A stretch of DNA of 64,000 nt from Peptococcaceae bacterium BRH_c8a (lineage in GTDB: Bacteria; Bacillota; Desulfotomaculia; Desulfotomaculales; Desulfallaceae). Each line of letters begins with the position of its first letter. Position 1 is the first letter of the stretch. Below the pieces are notes generated by a model. That model was not told the DNA's origin, ran no database searches, and was given only the letters and a program-made list of their open reading frames with translations. Positions 26,209 through 35,338 of this stretch are shown here, one piece after another. The stretch is from assembly GCA_000961575.1 (NCBI GenBank), contig LADP01000024.1:1-64000 (forward strand). The letters are read 5' to 3'. The translations under genes were made by a program, and so were the position numbers.

Positions 26209-27237
26209 TTATAAATTTCTGCTCAAGATAGGGCTGGCCTGATTAATTCTTTGGATTAATTCCAGGGCCATTTTGCCGTCAACACCTTTAACCATTGGTT
26301 CGGTGCCATTTATAATGGCCAGGTTGATGTCTTCTATAAACTTGTAGTGGCCGTACCACTTGGGCAGCTCAAGTTCATGCACGGCTGACAGGGCGTCGTT
26401 GGCAGCCATCCCCTGCACCTGCCAGGTTCGAAAATCGTTTAATTTGCTGCCGCCCAGGATTACACTGCCTTTCTCGCCGATTACGGTTACCGTTTCCTCC
26501 AGGTTGCGTGGGAAGGCGCAAGTAGTTGCAGTTATCGTACCAATGGAACCGTTTGCAAATTTTAGGGTAACGGCAGCGGTGTCCTCCGCTTCGATATCAT
26601 GACCCAGTGTAGCCCTATATGCCTGCACATCTTCAACATGCCCCAGGTAAAACAACAGCAGATCAATATGATGAATGGCCTGGTTTAAAAGGACGCCGCC
26701 ATCCATGGCAACTGTCCCCCGCCACCCGCTTTCGCGGTAATAGCTCTGCGGGCGGTACCAGTATACACAGGCGCTGCCATATATCAGGCGCCCCAAGTAA
26801 CCGTTGTCGATGGCCTGTTTTAAATACCGGGTAGCCGGAAGAAACCGGTTGTTAAGTACCGTAGTTAAAATACGATTGGCTTTTTGGGCAGCCTGGAGCA
26901 TTTGATCAGCCTGTTCTAGTGTTAAAGCCATTGGTTTTTCCACGATGGCATGCTTTCCTGCACCTAAGGTATCAATGGCCACCCGGGCGTGCAAACCGCT
27001 TGGTGTGGCAATGATTACGGCATCTACTTGTTCATCTTTTAAAAGACTCGCATAGTCGGTGTAATACGTACAGTTTAGTTTTGCGGCCAGATCTTGTGCT
27101 CGATCTGCGTCATTGTCAGCCACAGCGTGCACGCAGGCGTTTTCTAGGCTGCCGAAAACTTGGACATAACGCTGCGCGATGGCGCCACAGCCTACAATAC
27201 CGTATTTTATAGCCTCACCGGGTTTATAAAGCGGCAA
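26209..27237 (-). CDS. Gfo/Idh/MocA-family sugar dehydrogenase (WlbA/WbpB-like)
   Basis: 342-residue NAD(P)-dependent oxidoreductase: IKYGIVGCGAIAQRYVQ Rossmann motif, then EKPMALTLEQAD with the conserved EKP lysine, and DGGVLLNQAIHHIDLLLFYLG, the active-site H-x3-D type helix. Neighbours suggest oxidation at C3 of a UDP-N-acetyl uronic acid, as in WlbA/WbpB. The TTG start at 27237 is chosen because GGGAGGAGG is 5 nt upstream. First gene of a four-gene minus-strand operon ending with the WbuB-like glycosyltransferase. Confidence 0.87.
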   Translation of the reverse strand: MPLYKPGEAIKYGIVGCGAIAQRYVQVFGSLENACVHAVADNDADRAQDLAAKLNCTYYTDYASLLKDEQVDAVIIATPSGLHARVAIDTLGAGKHAIVEKPMALTLEQADQMLQAAQKANRILTTVLNNRFLPATRYLKQAIDNGYLGRLIYGSACVYWYRPQSYYRESGWRGTVAMDGGVLLNQAIHHIDLLLFYLGHVEDVQAYRATLGHDIEAEDTAAVTLKFANGSIGTITATTCAFPRNLEETVTVIGEKGSVILGGSKLNDFRTWQVQGMAANDALSAVHELELPKWYGHYKFIEDINLAIINGTEPMVKGVDGKMALELIQRINQASPILSRNL

Positions 27238-27407
27238 GTTATCCTCCTCCCAACGTTTATTGACAGTTCCTTGCTCCAAAACAGAAAACATTTGGCTTTT
27301 TTAAACTACGTGCCAGAATGTAAATTGTTACTGATAATCGGCAGCGATATGGAATTTTTATCCGAACAAAAAAAGAGGCTGCGCCGGGGGAAACGCTCCT
27401 CTTTTGC

Positions 27408-28268
27408 CTACTGCGGGATATCGATTATTTGGCCCTCAAAGATAAAGTTTGGGTTAGCCAGGTTGTTTGTAGTTATTAATTCCTGCAAATCAACGCCAAA
27501 TTGCAAGGCAATGGCAGATAGATTATCCCCCTTTTGCACCGTATATTGTATGGCAGTAGACTGTTCCACTCCACTGGTGCTTTCTTTTTCCACCGCCGCC
27601 GAGTCTTCTTTTTTTGTTTGTTCCTCTGGCGCTGATGTTTTTAAATCCGTGTCTTCTTGTTTAACCCCGGGTGCTGCTGCCCCGTCCCTGTCTACTTGTG
27701 CCTCTCCGGGTATTTCGGTTTTAGGCGGTACCTGTTCGGTCGCACTGGTCGGGCTTAGCTTTAGATTATCGAAACAATGGTAACCGGCTTCGCTATCGGC
27801 TAACAAGTAAACTCTGGCCGTCGCCGTGTTAGCGGGCACCGGTATGTTTTGGGGTGGAATGTCTTCCCAACCGTCACTATGATGTGTGTGCAATAGGTCA
27901 ACATATTGCGGCAGTTTATTGCCCGCAGTGTCGTAAAAGACAAAGGTTATTCTGGCCGGCCCGGACGCTGACCCCTTTTTGGTGCTGGCCTCAAATATAT
28001 AGGTGCCCCCCGGTTCCAAAAGCAAACTCTGTCTTACCGACCAACTGTTGTTGTTAATTAAGTAATGGTTGCCATTGGACTCAATTTGAATGGCATGTGG
28101 GTTATCCCAGCCCAGTCGGCCCTTCTCGAAGTCGCCGTTAAGCACAGCCCAGGGTTCGCTTGGGTTGCCGGATATGTTTGTTGCGGCACCACCATTTTGG
28201 ACCACCAGGTTTAACCCCATCCAGACAAGCATGGCCGACTCAAAAAGGATGCTCAGCACAACCACCAT
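27408..28268 (-). CDS. Membrane-anchored CBM-like/LysM protein
   Basis: 286 residues: one N-terminal hydrophobic helix (about 2-24), a CBM-like module (about 45-160; LNGDFEKGRLGW ... YHCFDNLKL) of the same kind as those in the 1150-residue secreted protein, a charged linker, and a C-terminal LysM domain (YTVQKGDNLSAIALQFGVD) that binds peptidoglycan or chitin-type glycans. It could tether polysaccharide to the wall. The ATG at 28268 lacks a close ribosome site; AGGGGGTGAG lies about 20 nt upstream, 3-6 nt before in-frame ATT codons, so a rare ATT start is possible. Confidence 0.78.
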   Translation of the reverse strand: MVVVLSILFESAMLVWMGLNLVVQNGGAATNISGNPSEPWAVLNGDFEKGRLGWDNPHAIQIESNGNHYLINNNSWSVRQSLLLEPGGTYIFEASTKKGSASGPARITFVFYDTAGNKLPQYVDLLHTHHSDGWEDIPPQNIPVPANTATARVYLLADSEAGYHCFDNLKLSPTSATEQVPPKTEIPGEAQVDRDGAAAPGVKQEDTDLKTSAPEEQTKKEDSAAVEKESTSGVEQSTAIQYTVQKGDNLSAIALQFGVDLQELITTNNLANPNFIFEGQIIDIPQ

Positions 28269-28463
28269 AATTATTCTTTTAACTGTAATAATCTCACCCC
28301 CTGTCAGGTACCATCCGGCGATGGTGATATCCCTAATTTATTCTAAAAGGTTTATTTTGCTATTGTTGGCTTTAAGTAAACTCCGGGATCCTTATGCACC
28401 TTTGCGCACTTATTTCCATATCATAGAAATTAAACAGTTACTTAGCAAAAGAGAGGGAAGGCT

Positions 28464-29867
28464 GTGCAAAAGGATAATATCAGGGCATTGATAGTCGGTG
28501 CCGGTTTTGCCGGCAGCTTGGCTTACCAGGCCTTGCAGGAGCATAAAGATGAGCGGGTTCCGGTAGGTTTTGTTGATGATGATGATCAAAAGAACGGCTC
28601 CGATATTGATGGGCTCCCGGTTTTAGGGAACCGGTTCGCTATTCCCGCTATTGTTAAGAAGCATAAAGTTAATGAAATCATCATCGCCATGCCTTCAACC
28701 CCCTCGGCCGAAGTCAGTAAAATAGCGGAAATTTGCAAGAAAACAAACGCCAGGGTTAAAATTTTGCCCGGAACTTATGACCTGATTACTGGCAATATTC
28801 AACTGGCGCCAATACGTGATGTTCGGCTGGATGATCTGCTGGGCAGAGAGCCGTTATTGCTGGATACCGAGGAAATAGTAAAATACCTGCATAACGAAGT
28901 GGTTTTAATAACCGGCGCAGGGGGTTCGGTGGGTACCGAACTGGCTGTCCATGCCGGCAATAATAACCCCCGCCAGCTGATTTTAATGGGGCGGGGAGAA
29001 AATAGTATCTTTGAGGTCGAGCAAAAACTTAGGTATAGCCATCCGCATGTTAATATTGTCAGTGAAATTGGGGATATCAGGGATCAAGGCAGGATGCGCA
29101 GGTTGTTTTGTAAATATGAACCCGGCGTTGTATTTCATGCTGCGGCCCACAAGCATGTCCCCTATATGGAAAGGAACCCGGAAGAAGCCGTTAAAAACAA
29201 TATTATTGGCACCAAAATCGTTTGTGAAACCGCGATGAATACGGGCTGCAAGAAATTTATACTGGTTTCCACCGATAAAGCAGTGAAGCCAACCAGTGTG
29301 ATGGGGGCCAGTAAAAAAGTTGCGGAAATGATTGTACTGCTAATGAATGATCTGGGCCCGACCAAATTTGCCGCAGTGAGGTTCGGCAATATTTTGGGCA
29401 GCAGGGGAAGTGTGCTGCCCTTGTTTGAAAGACAAATAGCCCAGGGCGGTCCGGTAACTATTACGCACCCTGAAATGACCCGCTATTTTATGACGGTAAA
29501 CGAGGCCGCTCAACTGGTAATCCAGGCGGGAGCAATGGCCGTAGGCGGCGAGGTTTTTATCCTGGATATGGGTGAACCGATCTGCATCAAAGAGCTGGCC
29601 CTAAAGCTGATTAAAATGAAAGGTCTGCGACCGTTCAAGGACATAGCCATTAAATATATTGGAGTCAGGCCCGGTGAAAAAATATCCGAAATTCTAACTT
29701 CGGAGCAAGAAATAGTTGAAATTACCAAGCATAAAAGAATTTTATCTGTGCTCAACAAAAAAGTAGATCATCGTCAAGTTAAAGACATGCTGTATCAATT
29801 TCAGCATCCGCAGTTTACCTACCGGGATGAAGAAATTGAAGCTTTATTGAAAACCCTGACTGATTAG
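28464..29867 (+). CDS. Soluble UDP-sugar 4,6-dehydratase of the PglF/CapD/FlaA1 family
   Basis: 467 residues. An N-terminal Rossmann-like domain (VGAGFAG, 11-17) is followed by an SDR domain with TGAGGSVG at 150-157, STDKAV at 269-274 and VMGASKK (Met280, Lys284). Met in place of the usual Tyr is normal for PglF/WbpM-type dehydratases. Those enzymes normally carry four N-terminal membrane helices of about 150 residues; none is present here and the gene starts cleanly with GTG after GAGAGGG, so this is a soluble form. With the aminotransferase at 37291 and acetyltransferase at 38487 it could make a bacillosamine-type UDP-diacetamido sugar. Confidence 0.87.
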   Translation: MQKDNIRALIVGAGFAGSLAYQALQEHKDERVPVGFVDDDDQKNGSDIDGLPVLGNRFAIPAIVKKHKVNEIIIAMPSTPSAEVSKIAEICKKTNARVKILPGTYDLITGNIQLAPIRDVRLDDLLGREPLLLDTEEIVKYLHNEVVLITGAGGSVGTELAVHAGNNNPRQLILMGRGENSIFEVEQKLRYSHPHVNIVSEIGDIRDQGRMRRLFCKYEPGVVFHAAAHKHVPYMERNPEEAVKNNIIGTKIVCETAMNTGCKKFILVSTDKAVKPTSVMGASKKVAEMIVLLMNDLGPTKFAAVRFGNILGSRGSVLPLFERQIAQGGPVTITHPEMTRYFMTVNEAAQLVIQAGAMAVGGEVFILDMGEPICIKELALKLIKMKGLRPFKDIAIKYIGVRPGEKISEILTSEQEIVEITKHKRILSVLNKKVDHRQVKDMLYQFQHPQFTYRDEEIEALLKTLTD

Positions 29868-29870
29868 GCA

Positions 29871-29923
29871 CAAACCTGGTTACCAGGCGCTGATTGTCAT
29901 GGCGTCGGTAACCCGGTTTTTTT
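29871..29923 (+). terminator. Terminator after the dehydratase gene
   Basis: AAACCTGGTTACC and GGTAACCCGGTTT arms (one mismatch) with a 22-nt loop and TTTTTTT. Confidence 0.7.
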
Positions 29924-30020
29924 ATGCCAGTTCCATACCCCGGCGGGCACAGGATAAAGTAACACAAAAATGGCCTCCTACATAATCTATAAAACATTAC
30001 AAATTAGGAGGAAAAAGGTT

Positions 30021-31385
30021 ATGCAGGTAACCATTGCCGGGGCTGGTTATGTTGGTTTAACCACCGGGACAGCCCTTGCTTTTTTGGGTCACCAGGTAAC
30101 CCTGGTTGACAAAAACATAGATATACTCGACAAGCTTAGAAACGGCGAAATCACCATCTATGAGCAGGGGCTAGAACAATTAATGAATGATAATATCGCC
30201 AACATTACCTTTGCTTCATCCTTTGCCGGTGTTAGTGCATCGCAGGTGGTGATCATTGCCGTGGGGACACCTTGTAAAAACAACGGGGATGCTGATTTAA
30301 GCTACCTGGAAAACGCGGTACTGGAACTTTCAAGCCAGCTTAAGGGAACTCCGTGTCCTTTGCTGGTCAATAAATCGACGGTGCCACCGGGGACAGCCCG
30401 CCGGGTTAAAACACTGGTGCAAAACCACCTGTCAGGCAGGGTGGTTTGTACCCCTGGGGTGGCATCAAACCCTGAATTTTTACGTGAGGGAAACGCTTTA
30501 ATTGATGCTTTGTACCCGGATCGCATTGTCGTTGGTGCCGATAGTGAACTTGATTTTGAACTGTTGCAGGAGCTTTATGAACCCATTCTGAAGCAAAATT
30601 TTGTACCGCCCGCTTACCTACCGCGACCGCAGGGCATGCAAAAACCGGTATTGTTTCAAACCGACCCCACCAGCGCAGAGTTAATTAAATACGCCGCCAA
30701 TGCCTTCTTAGCTATCAAAATATCTTTTATTAACGAATTTGCCGGGTTGGCGGAACTGCTTAACGGCGACATCGGTGCCATTGCCAGGGGTATCGGGCTG
30801 GATCGGAGAATTGGCCATGCTTATCTCCAGGCCGGTGTGGGCTGGGGCGGAAGTTGTTTCGGCAAGGACGCCAGGGCTATAACCTATACCGCCAGGAAGT
30901 ATGGTTATTCCCTGCCCCTGGTTGAGGCAGCCCTGGCGGTCAACGACAGGCAACGGCAGGCAGTGGTGTGGAAACTGCACCAGGCGTTAAAAGCCATTCC
31001 CGGCAGTAATATAGGCATTCTGGGACTGGCCTTCAAGCCTGACACCGATGACGTGCGTGATACCCCCGCCGCCGACGTTATCAGGGAACTGCTTAACCTG
31101 GGCGCCCATGTCAAAGCGTTTGATCCCATGGCTACCGAGAACTTTAAAATAAACTTTCCCGGCTTAAAAGTTGAGTATCACGACACGGTTGAAGACCTGG
31201 TGGCGGGTTGTGACGCCCTGGTATTGCTTACAGAATGGGGTCAGTTTACCAAACTACCCTGGCCCGAGTTGCGCCGCTCCATGCGCCATAACGTGTTTAT
31301 AGACGGCAGGAACTGCCTTGATGAACAATCCCTGGTGCAGGCCGGGCTGGTGTACTTAGGTATGGGGCGCCGCACCAGGTTGTAG
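30021..31385 (+). CDS. UDP-glucose/UDP-N-acetylglucosamine 6-dehydrogenase family
   Basis: 454 residues. NAD-binding GAGYVGL at 7-13, Lys223 in SAELIKYAANAFLAIK and the catalytic Cys279 in GWGGSCFGKD identify a two-step UDP-sugar oxidase that makes a uronic acid. The Ugd/TuaD-like N-terminus favours UDP-glucose as substrate, giving UDP-glucuronate; a UDP-GlcNAc substrate, needed by the WlbA-like triad, cannot be excluded. The ATG at 30021 has TTAGGAGG 8 nt upstream; the frame is open 17 codons further but without support. Confidence 0.9.
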   Translation: MQVTIAGAGYVGLTTGTALAFLGHQVTLVDKNIDILDKLRNGEITIYEQGLEQLMNDNIANITFASSFAGVSASQVVIIAVGTPCKNNGDADLSYLENAVLELSSQLKGTPCPLLVNKSTVPPGTARRVKTLVQNHLSGRVVCTPGVASNPEFLREGNALIDALYPDRIVVGADSELDFELLQELYEPILKQNFVPPAYLPRPQGMQKPVLFQTDPTSAELIKYAANAFLAIKISFINEFAGLAELLNGDIGAIARGIGLDRRIGHAYLQAGVGWGGSCFGKDARAITYTARKYGYSLPLVEAALAVNDRQRQAVVWKLHQALKAIPGSNIGILGLAFKPDTDDVRDTPAADVIRELLNLGAHVKAFDPMATENFKINFPGLKVEYHDTVEDLVAGCDALVLLTEWGQFTKLPWPELRRSMRHNVFIDGRNCLDEQSLVQAGLVYLGMGRRTRL

Positions 31386-31476
31386 CCGGCGACCGCTAGC
31401 AGCTGAACAAATGCCCCGGCCACGGCATAGAATGCTTTAATCGTGGGAGTGACTTTAAAGGCAAGAGGGAACGCTT

Positions 31477-32151
31477 ATGACCCGGTGGGAGGCTGCCATC
31501 AAGAGAATACTGGATGTTTTGATCCCGTGTGCGCTGATCTTAATACTGCTGCCCTTGTTTATGATGGTGGCGCTGTTGATAAGGCTGGATTCCCAGGGCG
31601 GCGTGATTTACAGGCAGGCCCGGGCGGGTAGAAACGGGGCCCCTTTTTACTTGTATAAGTTTCGCAGCATGGTCGTCAATGCAGAACATCAGGGCGCCGG
31701 GTATTACTTCTCCGGGCCTGATGACCCCAGAATCACCAGGGTGGGCCGGGTGCTGAGGAACACCAGCCTTGACGAGTTGCCGCAGCTTTTTAACGTATTA
31801 AAAGGTGACATGAGCATTGTTGGCCCCAGGCCTTGCCTGCCCTACCAGGTGGAGCTTTTCAATGTCCGGCAACAGAGAAGGCTGGAGGTAAAACCGGGGA
31901 TTACTGGCTGGGCCCAGATTAACGGCCGCAATAATCAGAGTTGGTCTAAAAGAATAGAGTATGACCTGTGGTATCTGGATCATTACAGCCTGTGGTTGGA
32001 CTTTAAAATCCTCTTTAAAACTATCGGGGTGGTTTTTTCGGGCAGCGGCATCAGCTATGACGTAACCCCCGAGAAAATGGAGGATTTCGGGCCCCCGGGG
32101 GCACCGAAAAAGGACGGTGGCAGTGAGGTCCGATCCGTTAGAGGTAAGTAA
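31477..32151 (+). CDS. Initiating phosphoglycosyl transferase (PglC/EpsL-type)
   Basis: 224-residue monotopic sugar-1-phosphate transferase. An N-terminal re-entrant hydrophobic helix (about 11-36) is followed by KFRSMVVNAE, the catalytic Asp-Glu pair in SLDELPQLFNVLKGDMSIVG (Asp99, Glu100) and VGPRPCLPYQ, then KPGITGWAQINGRN. It moves a phospho-sugar from UDP to undecaprenyl phosphate and so starts each repeat unit. It lacks the N-terminal domains of WcaJ-type enzymes, like PglC, which uses UDP-bacillosamine. Confidence 0.92.
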   Translation: MTRWEAAIKRILDVLIPCALILILLPLFMMVALLIRLDSQGGVIYRQARAGRNGAPFYLYKFRSMVVNAEHQGAGYYFSGPDDPRITRVGRVLRNTSLDELPQLFNVLKGDMSIVGPRPCLPYQVELFNVRQQRRLEVKPGITGWAQINGRNNQSWSKRIEYDLWYLDHYSLWLDFKILFKTIGVVFSGSGISYDVTPEKMEDFGPPGAPKKDGGSEVRSVRGK

Positions 32152-32174
32152 CCGAAAGGGGATACCATCTGCCA

Positions 32175-32891
32175 ATGGCTCTTAATAGCAAAATACTTGT
32201 ACCGGGCTGTAGCCTACCCGGTGCTATCCCACTTACTGAAAACCATGTCCACACCACCTTCAGCGACGGGCGAAACACCGTGGAAGAGTACGTAAACGCC
32301 GCTTTGCAGCAGGGAATCAAAAGTATGGTCTTTACCGAACACGTAAACCGGGGTTGTCCCTGGTTCGACGATTACATTAATGAAATTAAAAGAGTACGGC
32401 GTAAATACGTCCGGCATATTGAGGTTTATGCCGGCATCGAGGCCAAGACGCTAGATTTTAACGGCAGCATCGACGCTACCAGAGAGATGATGGCGGCCTG
32501 CGACGTGGTGGTGGGGGTGGTACACCGCTGTCCCGACCCCGCAGGTGGGATGCTGGAATACACCGAACTTGACGGTTCGACGGCCCAGTATCTGGAATAT
32601 AGGGCGGCCAAGGGTTTGCTGGAAAAAGGGGACATTCATATACTGGGACACATGGGCGGCATGCACGAGTATTTTTACGGTCCCTTTCCCGACCCGCTGT
32701 ATTTAAGCTTAATCCGTATCGCCCACAAGAAAGGCTGCGCTGTTGAATTAAACGGCAGGCACCACCCCCGCCTGAGCAAACTTGTGGCCTACTGCCGCCG
32801 GTATAATCCCTGGGTCTCCCTGGGTTCCGATGCTCATGATACCGGGGAAATCGGGTTAATCCACCGGCGCCTTAAGGAGTTGAACATTTAG
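32175..32891 (+). CDS. PHP-domain phosphoesterase/amidohydrolase-like protein
   Basis: 238 residues with the PHP metal-binding motifs: ENHVHTTFSDGRNTVEEYV near 22-40, TEHVNRG, GIEAKTLD, the ILGHMGG segment and the C-terminal SLGSDAHDTGEIG. The family includes histidinol phosphatase, so a phosphatase role is likely, but the substrate is unknown. Its stop codon TAG overlaps by one base the GTG start of the ATP-grasp gene, which implies coupled translation and a joint role. It would suit removal of phosphate from a small precursor used by the next enzymes. Confidence 0.8.
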   Translation: MALNSKILVPGCSLPGAIPLTENHVHTTFSDGRNTVEEYVNAALQQGIKSMVFTEHVNRGCPWFDDYINEIKRVRRKYVRHIEVYAGIEAKTLDFNGSIDATREMMAACDVVVGVVHRCPDPAGGMLEYTELDGSTAQYLEYRAAKGLLEKGDIHILGHMGGMHEYFYGPFPDPLYLSLIRIAHKKGCAVELNGRHHPRLSKLVAYCRRYNPWVSLGSDAHDTGEIGLIHRRLKELNI

Positions 32892-33865
32892 TGCAAGATA
32901 CCATACCGGTTTTAATTACGGGCATGGGCGGTGCCCTGGGGATCAGCTTTCTTAAAGCCTTGCGTATGTCCAGTTTTCCGTGCCAAGTTTTTGGTACCGA
33001 CGTGGAGCCACTGGCCGTGGGACTGCACATGTGTGACGCCGCCTATATTTTACCAGACTCCCGCACCGAGCCCGACACATACCTGGCCAAACTGGTTGAA
33101 CTATGCCGGGCCCAAAAAATACGTATTCTTTTTGCCGGTTCGGAAGTCGAAATGCGGCTGCTGGCACGGCACAAGAAAAGGTTAGAAAAGGAATCCGGGG
33201 CCGTAATGTTGGTCAACGGGGCGCAAGTAACTGAAACGGCCTGTGACAAGTGGAAGACAGCCCAATTCCTGCAAAAAAAAGGTTTGCCCGTACCGGATTC
33301 GGTGCTGCCCGAGCGCCAGCAAGATCTGGCCCGGCTTATTGAGCGACACGGTTACCCGCTCATTGTAAAACCCAGGTCTTCATACGGCTCCCAAGGGCTT
33401 TATTTGGTGCCCGGGGAGCGGGAGCTAAACGCGGCCCTGGTGCTGGTTAAAAAGGCCATCGTTCAGGAATACCTGACCCCGGACGACCAGGAATACACGG
33501 TGGGCGTGTTTATGGATCAAAAAAGCCGTCCCTTGGGATCAATTATCTTCCGCAGGTGGCTGGGCGGCGGGCTTACCCACAGGGCCATCGTGGTTAAAAA
33601 CCCGGTCATTGAACATACGGCCAGGCAGGCCGCCGCAGCCTTTAAAGCCGTGGGCCCCATCAATGTGCAACTGCGGTTGACGGCAAGAGGGCCGGTAATC
33701 TTTGAAGTTAACCCGCGGATGTCCAGCAGCACAGTAATGCGCGCTTACTTTGGCTTTAATGAACCCGAACTGGCTATCAGACAGTTCGTGCTGGGCGAGC
33801 AAATAACCCCGCCCAGAGTTAAAGAAGGTATCGCTATGCGCTACTGGGAGGAGTTGTATATCTAG
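32891..33865 (+). CDS. ATP-grasp ligase (carbamoyl-phosphate-synthase-like), first of two
   Basis: 324 residues. The N-terminal pre-ATP-grasp domain (VLITGMGGALGISFLKALR) is followed by ATP-grasp with YPLIVKPRSSYGSQGLYLV (phosphate-binding loop), IVQEYLTPDDQEYTVGVF and the metal site VIFEVNPRMSSSTVM. Such enzymes activate a carboxylate as acyl phosphate and join it to an amine or similar nucleophile. It is translationally coupled to the PHP gene and followed 43 nt later by a PLP decarboxylase. Substrates unknown. Confidence 0.82.
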   Translation: MQDTIPVLITGMGGALGISFLKALRMSSFPCQVFGTDVEPLAVGLHMCDAAYILPDSRTEPDTYLAKLVELCRAQKIRILFAGSEVEMRLLARHKKRLEKESGAVMLVNGAQVTETACDKWKTAQFLQKKGLPVPDSVLPERQQDLARLIERHGYPLIVKPRSSYGSQGLYLVPGERELNAALVLVKKAIVQEYLTPDDQEYTVGVFMDQKSRPLGSIIFRRWLGGGLTHRAIVVKNPVIEHTARQAAAAFKAVGPINVQLRLTARGPVIFEVNPRMSSSTVMRAYFGFNEPELAIRQFVLGEQITPPRVKEGIAMRYWEELYI

Positions 33866-33908
33866 ACGTGCCGTATTACTTGCCGGTGCGCGCCGGGAGG
33901 AAAGACAT

Positions 33909-35150
33909 TTGAACATAACCTGGTCCTTGATTCGTGAGCTGGAGGAAAAAGTAGGGGGAGGATCGTTTTACCTGCTGGACTTGGCCCGGTTTAGGCAAAA
34001 CTTCCGGGACTTATTGACATCCTTTACCGAGCGGTACCCGGGTAGCAGCATTGCTTATTCGTATAAAACCAACTATATTCCGCGGTTGTGCAGGCTGGTT
34101 GAGCAAATGGGCGGGTATGCCGAGGTTGTCTCACTTTTGGAATACGAGTTGGCCGAACGCATCGGCGTCAACCCCCGGAAAATTATTTATAATGGGCCCT
34201 GTAAGGGGTTGGCCGGCATTGAAAAAGCCCTGCTGGCCGGGTCTGTTGTCAACCTGGACTCATTGGGTGAGGTGCACCTGGTGGAAGACGTGGCCGCCAG
34301 GTACCCCGATCGTCTTTTTCCCGTGGGCCTGAGGTGTAATTTCCCGGTGGAACCCGGCCTTGTTTCCCGCTTTGGTTTTGACATTGACGGTGCGGAATTC
34401 GGGCGGGCATTGAAAATTATTGGCGGGATGGCTAATTGCCGCCTGAGCGGGCTGCACTGTCATTTCCCCACGCCGCATAAAAGTCCGGCCTCCTACGCCC
34501 GGCGTACCGCTAAAATGGTGGAACTTTACCGTGCCCATTGCCGGGGCGGCAACGCGGGGTTTTTAGACATTGGCGGGGGGTTTTTTAGCCGCATGAATGA
34601 TTCCCTGGCCGCGCAGTTTCCCTTTCCCATACCTGGTTTTGATGATTATGCGCAAGCTATTGCGCCACAACTGACCAATGCTTTTCCCGACGGCGGGGGC
34701 CCTGAGCTGATACTGGAACCTGGAACCGCGCTGGTTGCTGATACCATGTACTTTGTAACCAAGGTCGTTGATTGCAAGGAAGTGGGCACCCAAAGGGTGG
34801 CCCTGGCCGCGGGCAGTGTGCATAATATCAAGCCCACGCTGCATAATAAAAATCTACCCCTGCAGGTAATCGGGAAAAACGGTTTCGGTGGCCAAACAGG
34901 GGGCCGCTGTACGGACATAACGGGCTATACCTGTCTGGAGAACGACTATTTATACCGGGGTTACGATGGAGCAATTGATGCCGGGGACTACCTGGTTTTT
35001 GGTAACGTGGGTGCTTATACCGTCGTGCTTAAACCTCCGTTTATCCGCCCCTCCCCCGCCATCGCAGCCTATGATGCCGGCCCGGGTAGTTGCGAAGTCG
35101 TAAGGCGGCCTGAAAGTTTTGCCGATGTGTTCGGTACTTACGTAATTTAG
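33909..35150 (+). CDS. Fold-III PLP decarboxylase (diaminopimelate/ornithine decarboxylase-like)
   Basis: 413 residues. SIAYSYKTNYIPRLCRLV holds the PLP lysine, GLHCHFPTPHKSPASYARR and LDIGGGFFSRMN are the phosphate-binding parts, and ILEPGTALVADTMYFVTKV matches the C-terminal barrel of LysA-like decarboxylases. Such enzymes remove the carboxylate from D- or meso-configured or basic amino acids. Lying between two ATP-grasp genes it probably feeds an amine or modified amino acid to them and not general lysine synthesis. The TTG start follows GGGAGGAAAGACA. Confidence 0.83.
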   Translation: MNITWSLIRELEEKVGGGSFYLLDLARFRQNFRDLLTSFTERYPGSSIAYSYKTNYIPRLCRLVEQMGGYAEVVSLLEYELAERIGVNPRKIIYNGPCKGLAGIEKALLAGSVVNLDSLGEVHLVEDVAARYPDRLFPVGLRCNFPVEPGLVSRFGFDIDGAEFGRALKIIGGMANCRLSGLHCHFPTPHKSPASYARRTAKMVELYRAHCRGGNAGFLDIGGGFFSRMNDSLAAQFPFPIPGFDDYAQAIAPQLTNAFPDGGGPELILEPGTALVADTMYFVTKVVDCKEVGTQRVALAAGSVHNIKPTLHNKNLPLQVIGKNGFGGQTGGRCTDITGYTCLENDYLYRGYDGAIDAGDYLVFGNVGAYTVVLKPPFIRPSPAIAAYDAGPGSCEVVRRPESFADVFGTYVI

Positions 35151-35166
35151 GAGACATTAGTAAATA

Positions 35167-35300
35167 GTCAGGAGTCAGGAACAAATATAGATTGTTTACG
35201 GTGTTTTTCATAAGCCAGACCTATTTGCAAGAGGTTAGTTAATTGCTGTAAGTATATTTTTTTTAATTCTGACTACTGACTACTGACTACTGACTCCTAA
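35167..35300. repeat. Intergenic palindrome, GACTCCTGACTCC family
   Basis: Left side AGTCAGGAGTCAGGAAC, right side AATTCTGACTACTGACTACT continuing as tandem GACTACT units and GACTCCTAA. It interrupts the otherwise tightly packed cassette between the decarboxylase and the second ATP-grasp gene. Confidence 0.75.
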
Positions 35301-35338
35301 ATTCTAAAATATTATTACTTGGCCGGGGAGTGTCATCT

